64,000 nt of DNA from Fluviibacter sp964498255. Its GTDB lineage: Bacteria; Pseudomonadota; Gammaproteobacteria; Burkholderiales; Rhodocyclaceae. Each line of letters begins with the position of its first letter. The stretch's first letter is position 1. A program made the translations under genes and the position numbers. Under the pieces are notes generated by a model. The model was not told where the DNA came from. It saw only the letters and a program-made list of their open reading frames with translations, and did not search any database. Shown piece after piece: positions 24,448-32,876 of this stretch. Location of the stretch: assembly GCA_964498255.1 (NCBI GenBank), contig CAZCGW010000003.1, forward strand, positions 77,789-141,788, read 5' to 3'.

Positions 24448-26181
24448 ATGATGTCATTTCAGAACCCATTCTGGCCAGGTATGCAGGGTGTCACCGACCT
24501 GCCGAAACAGATTGAAGCACTCACTAAAACCCTCACGGGCTTTCTGGAAGATAAGCTACCTCAGGATCAGATGCGCGGCATTGGCTCGCTGACGCCGCCG
24601 AACGAAAAATTCCAGCCGATGGTTAACGACCTCATGGCGGCGCATCAGCAGCTATGGCAACAGATGCTCAACCGTAAACAGGATGATGAGGCAGCGCCCG
24701 TGGTTAGCGGCATTGCCAAAGATCGTCGTTTTGCCGATGCCTCCTGGTCGTCTAGCCCCGTGCATGATTACATGCGTCAGGCTTATGTTTTGAATAGTCG
24801 CTTCCTGAATAGTCTGGCAGAAATTCTGCCAAGCGAAGACACCAAGGAATCAGCAAGAATCCGTTTTCTGACGAGTCAGTTTGTAGACGCGTTGTCCCCC
24901 AGTAACTTTGCAGCAACTAACCCGGAAGTTATTCAGAAGGCTTTGAAGACCGAAGGGCGTTCGATCACCGAAGGCATCAATAATCTGCTGAAGGATCTGG
25001 CGAAGGGACGTATCAGTACTTCGGACGAAACAGCCTTTGAAGTCGGAAAAAATCTTGCTACGACCGAAGGCGCGGTTGTCTATGAAAACGAGCTGATCCA
25101 GCTGATTCAATATGCACCGCTCACGGCTAAGGTGGGTAAGCGCCCATTGCTCATTACGCCGCCATGTATCAATCGCTTCTACATTATGGATCTGCAGCCG
25201 GAATCGTCTCTGGTGCGCTATGCCGTTGAAGCGGGTCACACCGTCTTTCTGATTTCCTGGAAAAATCCGGGCAAGGAAGATGCGCACCGCACCTGGGATA
25301 ACTATCTGGATCTAGGCCCATTCTCCGCCATTCCGGTTGTTCAGGCGATCAGCGGTAGCAAGACCATGAATATGCTGGGCTTCTGTATTGGTGGCACGCT
25401 GCTCTCATCAGCCCTGGCCGTATTGGCTGCCAAGGGTGAAAAGCCAGCCGCCTCATTGACCTTGCTCACGACCATGCTTGATTTTGCCGATACCGGTGAT
25501 ATCGATATCTTCGTTGATGCACCGTCTGTGGCTGCACGTGAGGCTGCCATTGGTAAGGGCGGGTTGCTTGAGGGCAGGGAGCTCATGACGATGTTCTCGT
25601 CGCTGCGCCCTAATGATCTGGTCTGGCCGTACGTTTCGGGCAATTATCTTCTGGGTAACACCCCGCAGGCTTTCGACATTCTTTACTGGAATGCCGACTC
25701 TACGGGCTTGCCTGGCCCAATGGCTTGCTGGTACCTGCGCAATACCTATCTGGAAAACCGCTTGCGCGTTCCGGGCGAGCTCAAACTCTGTGATCAACCG
25801 GTTGATCTGGGTCGACTGGATATGCCGACTTATCTGTTCGCGGCACGTGAAGATCATATCGTCCCATGGCAAACAGCCTATCTGGTGACCAGACTGCTGA
25901 CGGGCTCCCATCGCTTTGTTCTTGGCGCCAGTGGTCACATTGCCGGTGTGATTAATCCTGCTTCCAAAAACCGCCGTAGTTACTGGGTTGATGGCGATCT
26001 GAAGGGAGATGCCGAGCAATGGGCAGCCTCTTCGACAGAAAAGCCGGGTAGCTGGTGGTCAGACTGGTCGGCCTGGCTGGCTGATTTCAAAGGTGGCGAG
26101 AAGGCTGCGCCGAAGGCTTTGGGTAATAAATCCTATACGCCGATCGAGGCAGCACCCGGCCGTTATGTAACGCAGCGGTAA
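24448..26181 (+). CDS. phaC: Class I poly(R)-hydroxyalkanoic acid synthase
   Basis: A 577-residue polymerase that links (R)-3-hydroxyacyl-CoA units into storage polyester at the granule surface. The N-terminal ~200 residues form the class I regulatory domain (FADASWSSSPVHDYMRQAYV). The alpha/beta-hydrolase core has the lipase-like box GFCIGGTLLSS with the nucleophilic Cys at residue 313, the Asp in AAREDHIVPWQT and the His in LGASGHIAGVINP. Length suits class I enzymes using C3-C5 monomers. phaB follows 111 bases downstream and phaR 1 kb downstream; phaA is not in the window. Confidence 0.97.
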   Translation: MMSFQNPFWPGMQGVTDLPKQIEALTKTLTGFLEDKLPQDQMRGIGSLTPPNEKFQPMVNDLMAAHQQLWQQMLNRKQDDEAAPVVSGIAKDRRFADASWSSSPVHDYMRQAYVLNSRFLNSLAEILPSEDTKESARIRFLTSQFVDALSPSNFAATNPEVIQKALKTEGRSITEGINNLLKDLAKGRISTSDETAFEVGKNLATTEGAVVYENELIQLIQYAPLTAKVGKRPLLITPPCINRFYIMDLQPESSLVRYAVEAGHTVFLISWKNPGKEDAHRTWDNYLDLGPFSAIPVVQAISGSKTMNMLGFCIGGTLLSSALAVLAAKGEKPAASLTLLTTMLDFADTGDIDIFVDAPSVAAREAAIGKGGLLEGRELMTMFSSLRPNDLVWPYVSGNYLLGNTPQAFDILYWNADSTGLPGPMACWYLRNTYLENRLRVPGELKLCDQPVDLGRLDMPTYLFAAREDHIVPWQTAYLVTRLLTGSHRFVLGASGHIAGVINPASKNRRSYWVDGDLKGDAEQWAASSTEKPGSWWSDWSAWLADFKGGEKAAPKALGNKSYTPIEAAPGRYVTQR

Positions 26182-26220
26182 TGCAATTGTTGCTGCGCGA
26201 CAAAACAATGGATACACTTA

Positions 26221-26231
26221 CTGCGTAGCAG
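26221..26231. promoter_or_regulatory. CTGC-N3-GCAG site upstream of phaB (possible PhaR operator)
   Basis: The palindrome CTGCGTAGCAG lies 61 bases before the phaB ATG. It has the CTGC-N3-GCAG form that I recall for PhaR binding in Paracoccus denitrificans. A second, imperfect inverted repeat, TTGTTGC-TGC-GCGACAA, precedes it at 26187-26203. Assignment to PhaR rests on this resemblance and on the nearby phaR gene. Confidence 0.45.
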
Positions 26232-26292
26232 GGTATTCAATACCGGTCTTGTAGCTTGATTTTTTTGTTTTCAAATTTGAAAGGATGTTTAC

Positions 26293-27039
26293 ATGTCGCA
26301 GCACATCGCATTCGTCACCGGCGCCATGGGTGGCCTGGGTACCTCTTTCTGTCAGGCTTTCGACAAGGCTGGTTATAAGGTTGTTGCCGCTTATCACCCT
26401 GAGTTCGACGACAAAGAAGCCTGGCTTGCCGAGCAAAAGGCTGAAGGTTTCACCAACTTCATTCCAGTGGCCTGTGATGTTGGTAACTATGAATCGTGTG
26501 TTGCAGCCGCTGCCGAAGCTGAAAAGCTGGCGGGTGGCGTGATCGACGTTCTGGTAAACAATGCCGGTATCACCCGCGACAAGTTCTTCACCAAGATGGA
26601 CAAGGGTCAGTGGGACGCAGTCATCAACACCAACCTGAACAGCGTTTATAACGTGACACAGCCTTTCGCCGCCAAGATGGCCGAAAAGGGCTGGGGTCGT
26701 GTGATCAACATTTCTTCGGTTAATGGCGTTAAGGGTCAGGCCGGTCAAACCAACTACTCGGCTGCCAAGGCCGGCGTTATCGGTTTCACCAAGGCACTGG
26801 CTGCCGAAATGGCTACGAAGGGTGTTACGGTTAACGCCATCACCCCGGGCTACGTTGCCACCAAGATGGTTATGGCCATCCGTGAAGACATCCTGCAAAG
26901 CATCGTTGACACCGTGCCAATGAAGCGTCTGGCCAAGCCTGAAGAAATCGCCGGTCTGGCCGTTTATCTGGCTTCGGATCTGGCTGGCTTCATCACTGGT
27001 GCCACCATGAACATCAATGGCGGTTTGTACTACCAGTAA
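26293..27039 (+). CDS. phaB: Acetoacetyl-CoA reductase
   Basis: A 248-residue short-chain dehydrogenase that reduces acetoacetyl-CoA to (R)-3-hydroxybutyryl-CoA with NADPH, supplying monomer for PhaC. The coenzyme loop is VTGAMGGLGTSFCQAF, followed by the structural NNAGITRD and a catalytic triad of Ser (INISSVNG), Tyr and Lys (TNYSAAKAGVIGFTKALA). The C-terminus GGLYYQ is typical of PhaB. It is preceded by AAGGATG at a suitable distance from the ATG. Codon use looks strongly biased, which fits a highly expressed gene. A terminator follows 60 bases after the stop. Confidence 0.96.
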   Translation: MSQHIAFVTGAMGGLGTSFCQAFDKAGYKVVAAYHPEFDDKEAWLAEQKAEGFTNFIPVACDVGNYESCVAAAAEAEKLAGGVIDVLVNNAGITRDKFFTKMDKGQWDAVINTNLNSVYNVTQPFAAKMAEKGWGRVINISSVNGVKGQAGQTNYSAAKAGVIGFTKALAAEMATKGVTVNAITPGYVATKMVMAIREDILQSIVDTVPMKRLAKPEEIAGLAVYLASDLAGFITGATMNINGGLYYQ

Positions 27040-27099
27040 TAGGTCAAACCCAAGGTGCAGTCGCAGTAATATGCTGATTGCATCTTGTTGATTTAAAAG

Positions 27100-27128
27100 C
27101 CCCGGCGAGTTGTACTCACGGGGTTTTT
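27100..27128 (+). terminator. Terminator after phaB
   Basis: Hairpin CCCCGGCGAGT / ACTCACGGGG with one bulged base and a TGT loop, followed by TTTTT. The loop region also carries a TTGTAC that could act as the -35 of the phaR promoter. Confidence 0.85.
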
Positions 27129-27139
27129 CCTTTTATAAT
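27110..27139 (+). promoter_or_regulatory. Predicted phaR promoter
   Basis: TTGTAC at 27110-27115 and a consensus TATAAT at 27134-27139, separated by 18 bases. The -35 lies inside the phaB terminator hairpin, and the -10 is followed within 3 bases by a palindrome likely to be the PhaR operator. Confidence 0.6.
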
Positions 27140-27141
27140 GC

Positions 27142-27158
27142 GTTGCAAAATGTGCAAC
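27142..27158. promoter_or_regulatory. Palindromic operator at the phaR promoter
   Basis: Perfect inverted repeat GTTGCA-AAATG-TGCAAC directly downstream of the TATAAT box, so it would cover the transcription start. Its right half ATGTGCAA is close to the TTGTGCAA motif reported for Ralstonia eutropha PhaR. PhaR autorepression is known in that organism; binding here is an inference. Confidence 0.6.
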
Positions 27159-27213
27159 ATTTAAAAACTGTTTTGTCCAACACATTCGTGAATTTTGTTT
27201 CAAGGCCAGGTGC

Positions 27214-27717
27214 ATGACTGAATCTCAACGTTTGATCAAGAAGTATCCCAATCGTCGTTTGTACGATACCCGTACGAGTGCTTACATTACGCTCGCAGAC
27301 ATCAAGGAACTGGTGCTTCAGCACGAGAACTTTATGGTTGTTGATGCCAAGACAGGCGATGATTTAACGCGTGCGATTCTGCTGCAAATCATTCTTGAAG
27401 AAGAGAGTGGCGGCGTCCCAATTTTCAGTAGCGAAGTGCTGTCGCATATGATCCGTCTATACGGCAATGCGATGCAGTCGGTACTGGGTCAGTACCTGGA
27501 AACGAACATGACCGCTTTTGTTGATTTCCAGAAAAAGATGCAAGGCAACAGTAACAGCAGTGACCTATGGTCGCAGTTCCTGACTTATCAGGGACCTGCC
27601 ATGCAGAGCCTGATGTCGGCGTATATGGATCAGAGCCAGAAGATGGTTCAGAACATGCAGAGCCAGATACAGACGCAGGCGCGCAATATGTTCCAGGGCA
27701 TCACGCCGAACAAATAA
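27214..27717 (+). CDS. phaR: Polyhydroxyalkanoate synthesis repressor PhaR
   Basis: A 167-residue regulator. The N-terminal PHB/PHA accumulation regulator DNA-binding domain is LIKKYPNRRLYDTRTSAYIT, followed by the PHB_acc regulatory segment (GGVPIFSSEVLSHMIRLYGN) and a Gln/Met-rich C-terminal helix region that in relatives binds polymer granules. PhaR represses phasin genes and its own gene, and is released when PHA granules form and titrate it. It has its own promoter with an overlapping palindrome and is followed by a strong terminator. No phasin gene lies next to it. Confidence 0.95.
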   Translation: MTESQRLIKKYPNRRLYDTRTSAYITLADIKELVLQHENFMVVDAKTGDDLTRAILLQIILEEESGGVPIFSSEVLSHMIRLYGNAMQSVLGQYLETNMTAFVDFQKKMQGNSNSSDLWSQFLTYQGPAMQSLMSAYMDQSQKMVQNMQSQIQTQARNMFQGITPNK

Positions 27718-27739
27718 CGGCTTCTGCTGTTGTTGTAAC

Positions 27740-27771
27740 AAGGCTCCGAGATTCGGAGCCTTTGTTTTTTT
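27740..27771 (+). terminator. Terminator after phaR
   Basis: Ten-base perfect stem AAGGCTCCGA / TCGGAGCCTT with a three-base loop, followed by TG and eight T. It touches the last bases of the convergent tetR gene. Confidence 0.9.
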
Positions 27772-28381
27772 AGGCGCGACGCAAGTCGATATGTGCCCGG
27801 ATTAAGGGCTGGATGGCCGTGCCGTAAATGTGTTGCTGGCCAGAGAGAATAGCGCGCAAAGTCCCCCGGGCAAAAGCCAGGGTGTCGAGCGCCATCAGGG
27901 CAGGGTCAAGACCGGGTTTCAACTCCTTACGTGTTACAGCTTCCCGATAAAGCCGATCGAATGCCTCCAGGATATCTGTGCAAGGTTCGGTAATGATCTG
28001 GAGCACCTCGCCAAATTCTTCGACGTACTCGCAACGCAGCATCATGATCTCGTAGGTTTCTCTGGCGGCTGTGTTGGAGAGCAGGGCGCTGAACAGTTGC
28101 TGCAGGTAGTTGCCGAGTGCGGAGAGGGGTGACTCGTCAGCCTGTGGCGTAAGCAGGGATTGAAGCTGGTCAAACTCACTGGTGTATGTTTGTTTTACCG
28201 CAAGGAAAATCTCTGCCTTGTTGGCAAAGTACCAGTACACAGCGCCACGCGTTACGCCGGCCGCTTTGGCGACTTTGTCCAGGGTTGAACGGTTTACGCC
28301 TTCGGCATGAAACACGCGTCGCGCAGCATCGATGATCTGTGCGCGGGTTTCAAGAGCCGCTTCTTTGGTTCTGCGTGCCAT
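27770..28381 (-). CDS. TetR-family repressor of the efflux operon (AcrR/TtgR type)
   Basis: A 203-residue repressor. The N-terminal helix-turn-helix matches the AcrR/TtgR group (EALETRAQIIDAARRVF, GVNRSTLDKVAKAAGVTRGAVYWYF and NKAEIF). The C-terminal ligand-binding domain has the ETYEIMMLRCEYVEEF segment found in regulators that respond to lipophilic drugs. It is divergent from the RND efflux genes, with an AcrR-like palindrome in between, so release by a drug ligand and derepression of the pump is the expected logic. It may also autoregulate from the same operator. Confidence 0.92.
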   Translation of the reverse strand: MARRTKEAALETRAQIIDAARRVFHAEGVNRSTLDKVAKAAGVTRGAVYWYFANKAEIFLAVKQTYTSEFDQLQSLLTPQADESPLSALGNYLQQLFSALLSNTAARETYEIMMLRCEYVEEFGEVLQIITEPCTDILEAFDRLYREAVTRKELKPGLDPALMALDTLAFARGTLRAILSGQQHIYGTAIQPLIRAHIDLRRA

Positions 28382-28442
28382 GAGGTCGATTCGTTAGATA
28401 TTCAAATCAGGATGAGTGATAACCCTGCCGATTATAAGTGAA

Positions 28443-28470
28443 TATACATACATGCGGAAATGTATATAAT
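28443..28470. promoter_or_regulatory. Efflux promoter with overlapping AcrR-like operator
   Basis: Inverted repeat ATACAT-GCGGAA-ATGTAT (28448-28465), resembling the E. coli AcrR operator, which also contains TACAT and ATGTA half-sites. The TATAAT at 28465-28470 is a consensus -10 for the efflux operon, and TATACA at 28443-28448 (16-base spacer) a weak -35, so the operator fills the spacer exactly. Repression by the divergent TetR protein would be by direct occlusion. Confidence 0.65.
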
Positions 28471-28505
28471 CTCGGATTCTGCTTTTGCTATCAGCCGGAT
28501 GCCTC

Positions 28506-29732
28506 ATGTCTGTTAAACCGCCACGCATTAAAGTCTGGTTAAGCCAGCAGCTTGCCATTCTGTCGCCTAAATTCCGGGTGCTCACAGAGCAACCTGCGTA
28601 CCAGAAGGCGCAACGATTTTGTCAGGTGCAATGGCAACAGCATCGGCGCAGAACGCTGCTCTGGGGCGGCGCATTGCTGATCGTCGTCATTGCCTGGAAT
28701 GGCTGGTCCTACTGGCAGAAAATGCCTAAGGCACCACCACCTGTCCCTGTAACTTTGCTGGTTGCCGAGCCTACAACAGTACCTAATATCATCGAAGTGA
28801 TGGCTCAGGCCGAAGGTGCTAACGAGACAGAAGTGCGTGCCCGAGTCGGCGGCATACTGGTTAAGCGCCTGTATGAAGAAGGCCAGAAGGTAAGTGCCGG
28901 ACAGCCGCTGTTCCAGATCGATCCCGCGCCGTTCCGTATCAAGCTTGAAGAAGCCCAGGCCAAGGCTACCCAGACAGCGCGCGAAGCTGCTCGTCTGAAA
29001 AAACTCTACACACAGCAGGCCGTTAGTCGCAAAGAAATGGACGACGCAGTTTCGGCCAATGAAATCGCTCAGGCCAATCTGAAAGAAGCGCAGTTGAATC
29101 TGCAATGGACCACCGTTACGGCGCCTGTCAGTGGGGTTGCCGGGCGTGCGGTTCGTTCGGAAGGTAATCTGATCAGCACCAATGCCGATGGCAGCCTGCT
29201 CACAACACTGCACCAGGTGAACCCGATCTGGATCCGCTTCGGCCTGTCTGATAACGAAACAGCCAACCTGCCGGGCGGTCGTCTGGACCCTGCAGCAGAC
29301 ACCACGGTGCAGCTCGTGATGGATGATGGCTCGATCTATCCGGAGATCGGCAAGATCAATTTCCAGTCGACCTTTATTGATCAGAAGCTCGGTACACAGC
29401 AATTGCGTGCAACCTTCGCCAACCCCGATGAGAAACTCTTGCCGGGGCAGTTCCTGCGCGCCCGCATTAGTACGGGCAAGTTGGAAAACGTCTACCTGGT
29501 GCCGCAGGCAGCGGTGATTCAGTCAGACAAGGGCTTTATGGTCTGGGTGATGGGTGAGGACGGCAAAGTGATTCCAACGCCGATTAAACCGGGTGTCTGG
29601 TTCGGCAAAGACTGGATCATTCTGGGGGGCTTGCAACCCGGCATGAAGATCGTTGTCGACAACATCATCAAAATCCGTCCGGGCGCCAGCGTTGTTCCAG
29701 CGCCTGTTAATGCAGCACCTGGTGCAAAGTAA
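28506..29732 (+). CDS. RND efflux periplasmic adaptor (membrane fusion protein)
   Basis: A 408-residue AcrA/MexA-type adaptor bridging the inner-membrane pump and the outer-membrane channel. After a transmembrane anchor at ~48-66 (LLWGGALLIVVIAWNGW) come the biotinyl-lipoyl halves (ARVGGILVKRLYEEGQKVSAGQPLFQIDP and VTAPVSGVAGR), a coiled hairpin (EEAQAKATQTAREAARLKKL) and the beta-barrel (FANPDEKLLPGQFLRARIS). Unlike AcrA it is not a lipoprotein: a ~45-residue basic cytoplasmic segment precedes the anchor. The ATG at 28506 is preferred to an upstream TTG. It is the first gene of the pump operon. Confidence 0.93.
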   Translation: MSVKPPRIKVWLSQQLAILSPKFRVLTEQPAYQKAQRFCQVQWQQHRRRTLLWGGALLIVVIAWNGWSYWQKMPKAPPPVPVTLLVAEPTTVPNIIEVMAQAEGANETEVRARVGGILVKRLYEEGQKVSAGQPLFQIDPAPFRIKLEEAQAKATQTAREAARLKKLYTQQAVSRKEMDDAVSANEIAQANLKEAQLNLQWTTVTAPVSGVAGRAVRSEGNLISTNADGSLLTTLHQVNPIWIRFGLSDNETANLPGGRLDPAADTTVQLVMDDGSIYPEIGKINFQSTFIDQKLGTQQLRATFANPDEKLLPGQFLRARISTGKLENVYLVPQAAVIQSDKGFMVWVMGEDGKVIPTPIKPGVWFGKDWIILGGLQPGMKIVVDNIIKIRPGASVVPAPVNAAPGAK

Positions 29733-29744
29733 GGGCGGTTAATC

Positions 29745-32700
29745 GTGTTTTCGCGCTTCTTTATTCATCGGCCGATTTTTGCGGCGGTGATCTCGATCGT
29801 CATCGTGCTGGCCGGTCTGGTCGCTGGTCGTGTGCTGCCGGTGGCACACTATCCTGAGATTGCACCGCCAACCGTTATTATTTCGGCAAACTATCCGGGG
29901 GCTTCGACAGAAACCCTGATGCGTACAGTGGCGGGTCCGATCGAAGAGCAGTTATCCGGTGTTGAAAACCTGATCTATTTCAGTTCTACCGCTGCATCGA
30001 ATGGTTCGTTAACGGTCACGGCAACTTTTGAGGTGGGCACCAACGTCGATATGGCGACGGTGAACGTCAATAACCGTGTAAAGATCGCCGAACCCCGTCT
30101 GCCAGATATCGTGCGTCAGTTCGGTGTCACGGTACAGAAGCGCTCTAACGATATTCTGCTAGTCGCAACGACGACCTCTCCTGACAATAGTCGCCCGGCG
30201 CTATTCCTGTCGAACTATGTCCTCATCAACATGCTCGATGAGCTCAAGCGTCTGCCAGGGGTAGGGGATGCACAAATCCTCGGTGCCAAAGATTATTCGA
30301 TGCGCATCTGGCTACGTCCGGACAAAATGGCCCAGCTCGGTATCACCACTGCGGATATTTCGGCAGCCATTAGTGCCCAGAACAAGCAGAACGTTGCGGG
30401 CAAGATTGGTCAGGAGCCTGCGCAGCAGGGCCAGCAACTGGTCTATACCGTTACAGCCAAAGGTCGGTTGGCAACACCCGAACAGTTTGGCGATATTGTC
30501 CTTCGATCCAAAGGGCCCTCGGGCACGCTCCGCCTCAAAGATGTCGCACGTATCGAACTGGGTGCTGCCAACTACGATGCCAACACCACCTTGCTGGGTA
30601 AACCGGTGGCCAGCGTGGCGATCTTCCTGCAGTCCGGGGCCAATGCCCTGGAAACGGCAGAACGGGTACGCAACAAACTCGAGCAGCTCAAGACCCGCTT
30701 TCCATCCGGTGTGGATTACGTCATTCCCTATGACACCACCAAGTTCGTCAACGCGTCGATTCATGAAGTTGTCGTAACACTGGTCGAAGCCATGATTCTG
30801 GTAGCGGCCGTTGTATTCCTGTTTTTGCAGAACTGGCGTGCCACGCTTATTCCTTTATTGGCCGTGCCTGTATCTCTGATTGGCACCTTTGCCGGGCTGT
30901 GGGTACTGGGCTTTTCGATTAATACCCTCACGCTGTTCGCCATGGTGCTGGCCATTGGTATTGTGGTTGATGATGCCATTGTCGTATTGGAAAACGTCGA
31001 ACGTCTGATGAAAGAGCGTCGCCTGCCGCCCAAGCAGGCAGCTGTTGAGGCTATGCGTGAAGTCTCTGGCGCTGTTGTTGCCATCGTGCTCGTGCTCAGC
31101 GCCGTGTTTATTCCGGTAGCGTTCCTGGGCGGTATTGCCGGTAAGCTCTATCAGCAGTTTGCCGTTACCGTGGCCATTGCTGTGACCCTGTCGGGCATTG
31201 TTGCGCTGACACTCACGCCGGCCTTGTGCGGTGTGCTGCTCAGTAATAAGCACGATGAGCCTTATGAAGTTTTCAAACCATTCAATGAGATGTTTGCCAG
31301 GTTGACGGATAGTTACACCAGACTGGTCGATAAAACATTGCATCACCGCATCATCGGTACCAGTGTATTCACGGCCGTGGTGCTGGGTTGCCTGCTCATG
31401 TACCGGTTGGTTCCAGGTGGTTTTGTGCCACCGGAAGACCAGGGCTATCTGATCAGTGCACTGGTCTTGCCGGATGGTGCCAGCCTGCAACGTACCGAAA
31501 AATCGGGTCTGGCTTTTCAGGAAGCCGTTGTACAGAATCCCGGCGTTGATAAGGTTTTCGTGATTGCCGGTAACGACATTATTGGTGGCGGTATGCGACC
31601 GAATGCCGGTACCGTCTTTATCCCACTCAAGGACTGGTCCGTGCGTGAGACCGATTCGACCACGATGGCAAAAATTTTCACCGGTCTGGGTATGACGCTG
31701 CGTGACGGTATGGCACTGGTGTTCAACCCGCCCGCCATACGGGGGATTGGTTCGGCCGGTGGTTTCGAGTTTTATGTTCAGTCACGCGGTGATGACTCCG
31801 TGCAGAAACTGGCCAAAGTTTCAGGTGCGCTGGGTGATGCGTTAAAGAAGCGACCTGAACTCACTGGGATTAACTCTTTCTTCCGACCGACCTCACCGCA
31901 GCTTTATGTCGAAGTGGATGAAAGCAAGGCGATCTCACTAGGTATCCCTGTGGCTGATGTGTATCAGGCGCTGCAGGCCAGCATGGGTTCGCTGTATGTG
32001 AATGACTTCAATATCAGCGGGCGCACGTATCGCGTGCAGATGCAGGCCGATGCGCTTTATCGGGCCAAACCAACCGACCTGGGGCAGATTTATGTGCGCG
32101 CAGACAACGGAGCGATGGTGCCCGTATCTGCATTGATTAAAACCAGTTCCGTGATTGGTCCGGAACAGCTGGAACGATTCAACGGCGTGCTCTCTGCCAA
32201 ATTCCTGGGGAATGGTGTGCCGGGAGTCAGTTCGGGTGATGCCATCCGGATCGTGCAGGAAGTAGCCAATGAAACCTTGCCGCCCGGCTACGATCTGGCC
32301 TGGTCCGGGCAGGCCTTCCAGCAAATCCGTACGGGTAATACCTCCGGCCTGGCTTTTGTCTTTGGCATCATCATGGTCTTCTTGATTCTGGCGGCGCAAT
32401 ACGAACGCTGGTCTTTGCCGCTGGCGGTAATTCTTGGTGTGCCTTTTGCCTTGTTTGGGGCGCTATTTGCTGTGCTCTTACGGGGCATGCCGAGCGACAT
32501 CTATTTCCAGATTGGTCTGGTGGTTCTGGTCGGCCTTTCAGCCAAGAATGCCATTCTGATTGTGGAGTTTGCGTCGCAGAAACGCGCAGAAGGTATGAGT
32601 GTTTATGATGCGGCATTGCATGCGGCGCGCTTGCGTTTCCGTCCCATCGTTATGACATCGTTAGCGTTTATTCTCGGCGTCTTCCCTCTGGTTATTTCAA

Positions 32701-32876
32701 CGGGTGCGGGCGCTGCAGCACGGCGTTCTATGGGCACGGGCGTATTCGGCGGCATGCTGGCGTCTACCTTCATCGCCACCATTTTCATACCGCTCTTCTT
32801 TACTTGGTTGTCGGGAAGAAATAAGAAGCGGGATCTGTTTCCTGGCGAAGCGAAGCAGGAGACTCATCATGACTAA
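29745..32876 (+). CDS. RND multidrug efflux permease (HAE1 family)
   Basis: A 1043-residue inner-membrane proton/drug antiporter of the AcrB/MexB group, full length. FFIHRPIFAAVISIVIVLAG is the first transmembrane helix. Proton-relay acidic residues are in TM4 (AIGIVVDDAIVVLENVER), with the duplicated counterpart VGLSAKNAILIVEFA in TM10. Two large periplasmic loops contain the drug-binding porter domain (QFGVTVQKRSNDILLVA; ERFNGVLSAKFLGN). It starts with GTG, 12 bases after the adaptor stop, and its end overlaps the outer-membrane channel gene by 8 bases. The drug spectrum cannot be predicted from sequence. Confidence 0.96.
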   Translation: MFSRFFIHRPIFAAVISIVIVLAGLVAGRVLPVAHYPEIAPPTVIISANYPGASTETLMRTVAGPIEEQLSGVENLIYFSSTAASNGSLTVTATFEVGTNVDMATVNVNNRVKIAEPRLPDIVRQFGVTVQKRSNDILLVATTTSPDNSRPALFLSNYVLINMLDELKRLPGVGDAQILGAKDYSMRIWLRPDKMAQLGITTADISAAISAQNKQNVAGKIGQEPAQQGQQLVYTVTAKGRLATPEQFGDIVLRSKGPSGTLRLKDVARIELGAANYDANTTLLGKPVASVAIFLQSGANALETAERVRNKLEQLKTRFPSGVDYVIPYDTTKFVNASIHEVVVTLVEAMILVAAVVFLFLQNWRATLIPLLAVPVSLIGTFAGLWVLGFSINTLTLFAMVLAIGIVVDDAIVVLENVERLMKERRLPPKQAAVEAMREVSGAVVAIVLVLSAVFIPVAFLGGIAGKLYQQFAVTVAIAVTLSGIVALTLTPALCGVLLSNKHDEPYEVFKPFNEMFARLTDSYTRLVDKTLHHRIIGTSVFTAVVLGCLLMYRLVPGGFVPPEDQGYLISALVLPDGASLQRTEKSGLAFQEAVVQNPGVDKVFVIAGNDIIGGGMRPNAGTVFIPLKDWSVRETDSTTMAKIFTGLGMTLRDGMALVFNPPAIRGIGSAGGFEFYVQSRGDDSVQKLAKVSGALGDALKKRPELTGINSFFRPTSPQLYVEVDESKAISLGIPVADVYQALQASMGSLYVNDFNISGRTYRVQMQADALYRAKPTDLGQIYVRADNGAMVPVSALIKTSSVIGPEQLERFNGVLSAKFLGNGVPGVSSGDAIRIVQEVANETLPPGYDLAWSGQAFQQIRTGNTSGLAFVFGIIMVFLILAAQYERWSLPLAVILGVPFALFGALFAVLLRGMPSDIYFQIGLVVLVGLSAKNAILIVEFASQKRAEGMSVYDAALHAARLRFRPIVMTSLAFILGVFPLVISTGAGAAARRSMGTGVFGGMLASTFIATIFIPLFFTWLSGRNKKRDLFPGEAKQETHHD

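Noticed and set aside
28539..29402. A 287-codon open frame antisense to the efflux adaptor
   Set aside because: No domain is recognised, and the sense frame is a clear membrane fusion protein.
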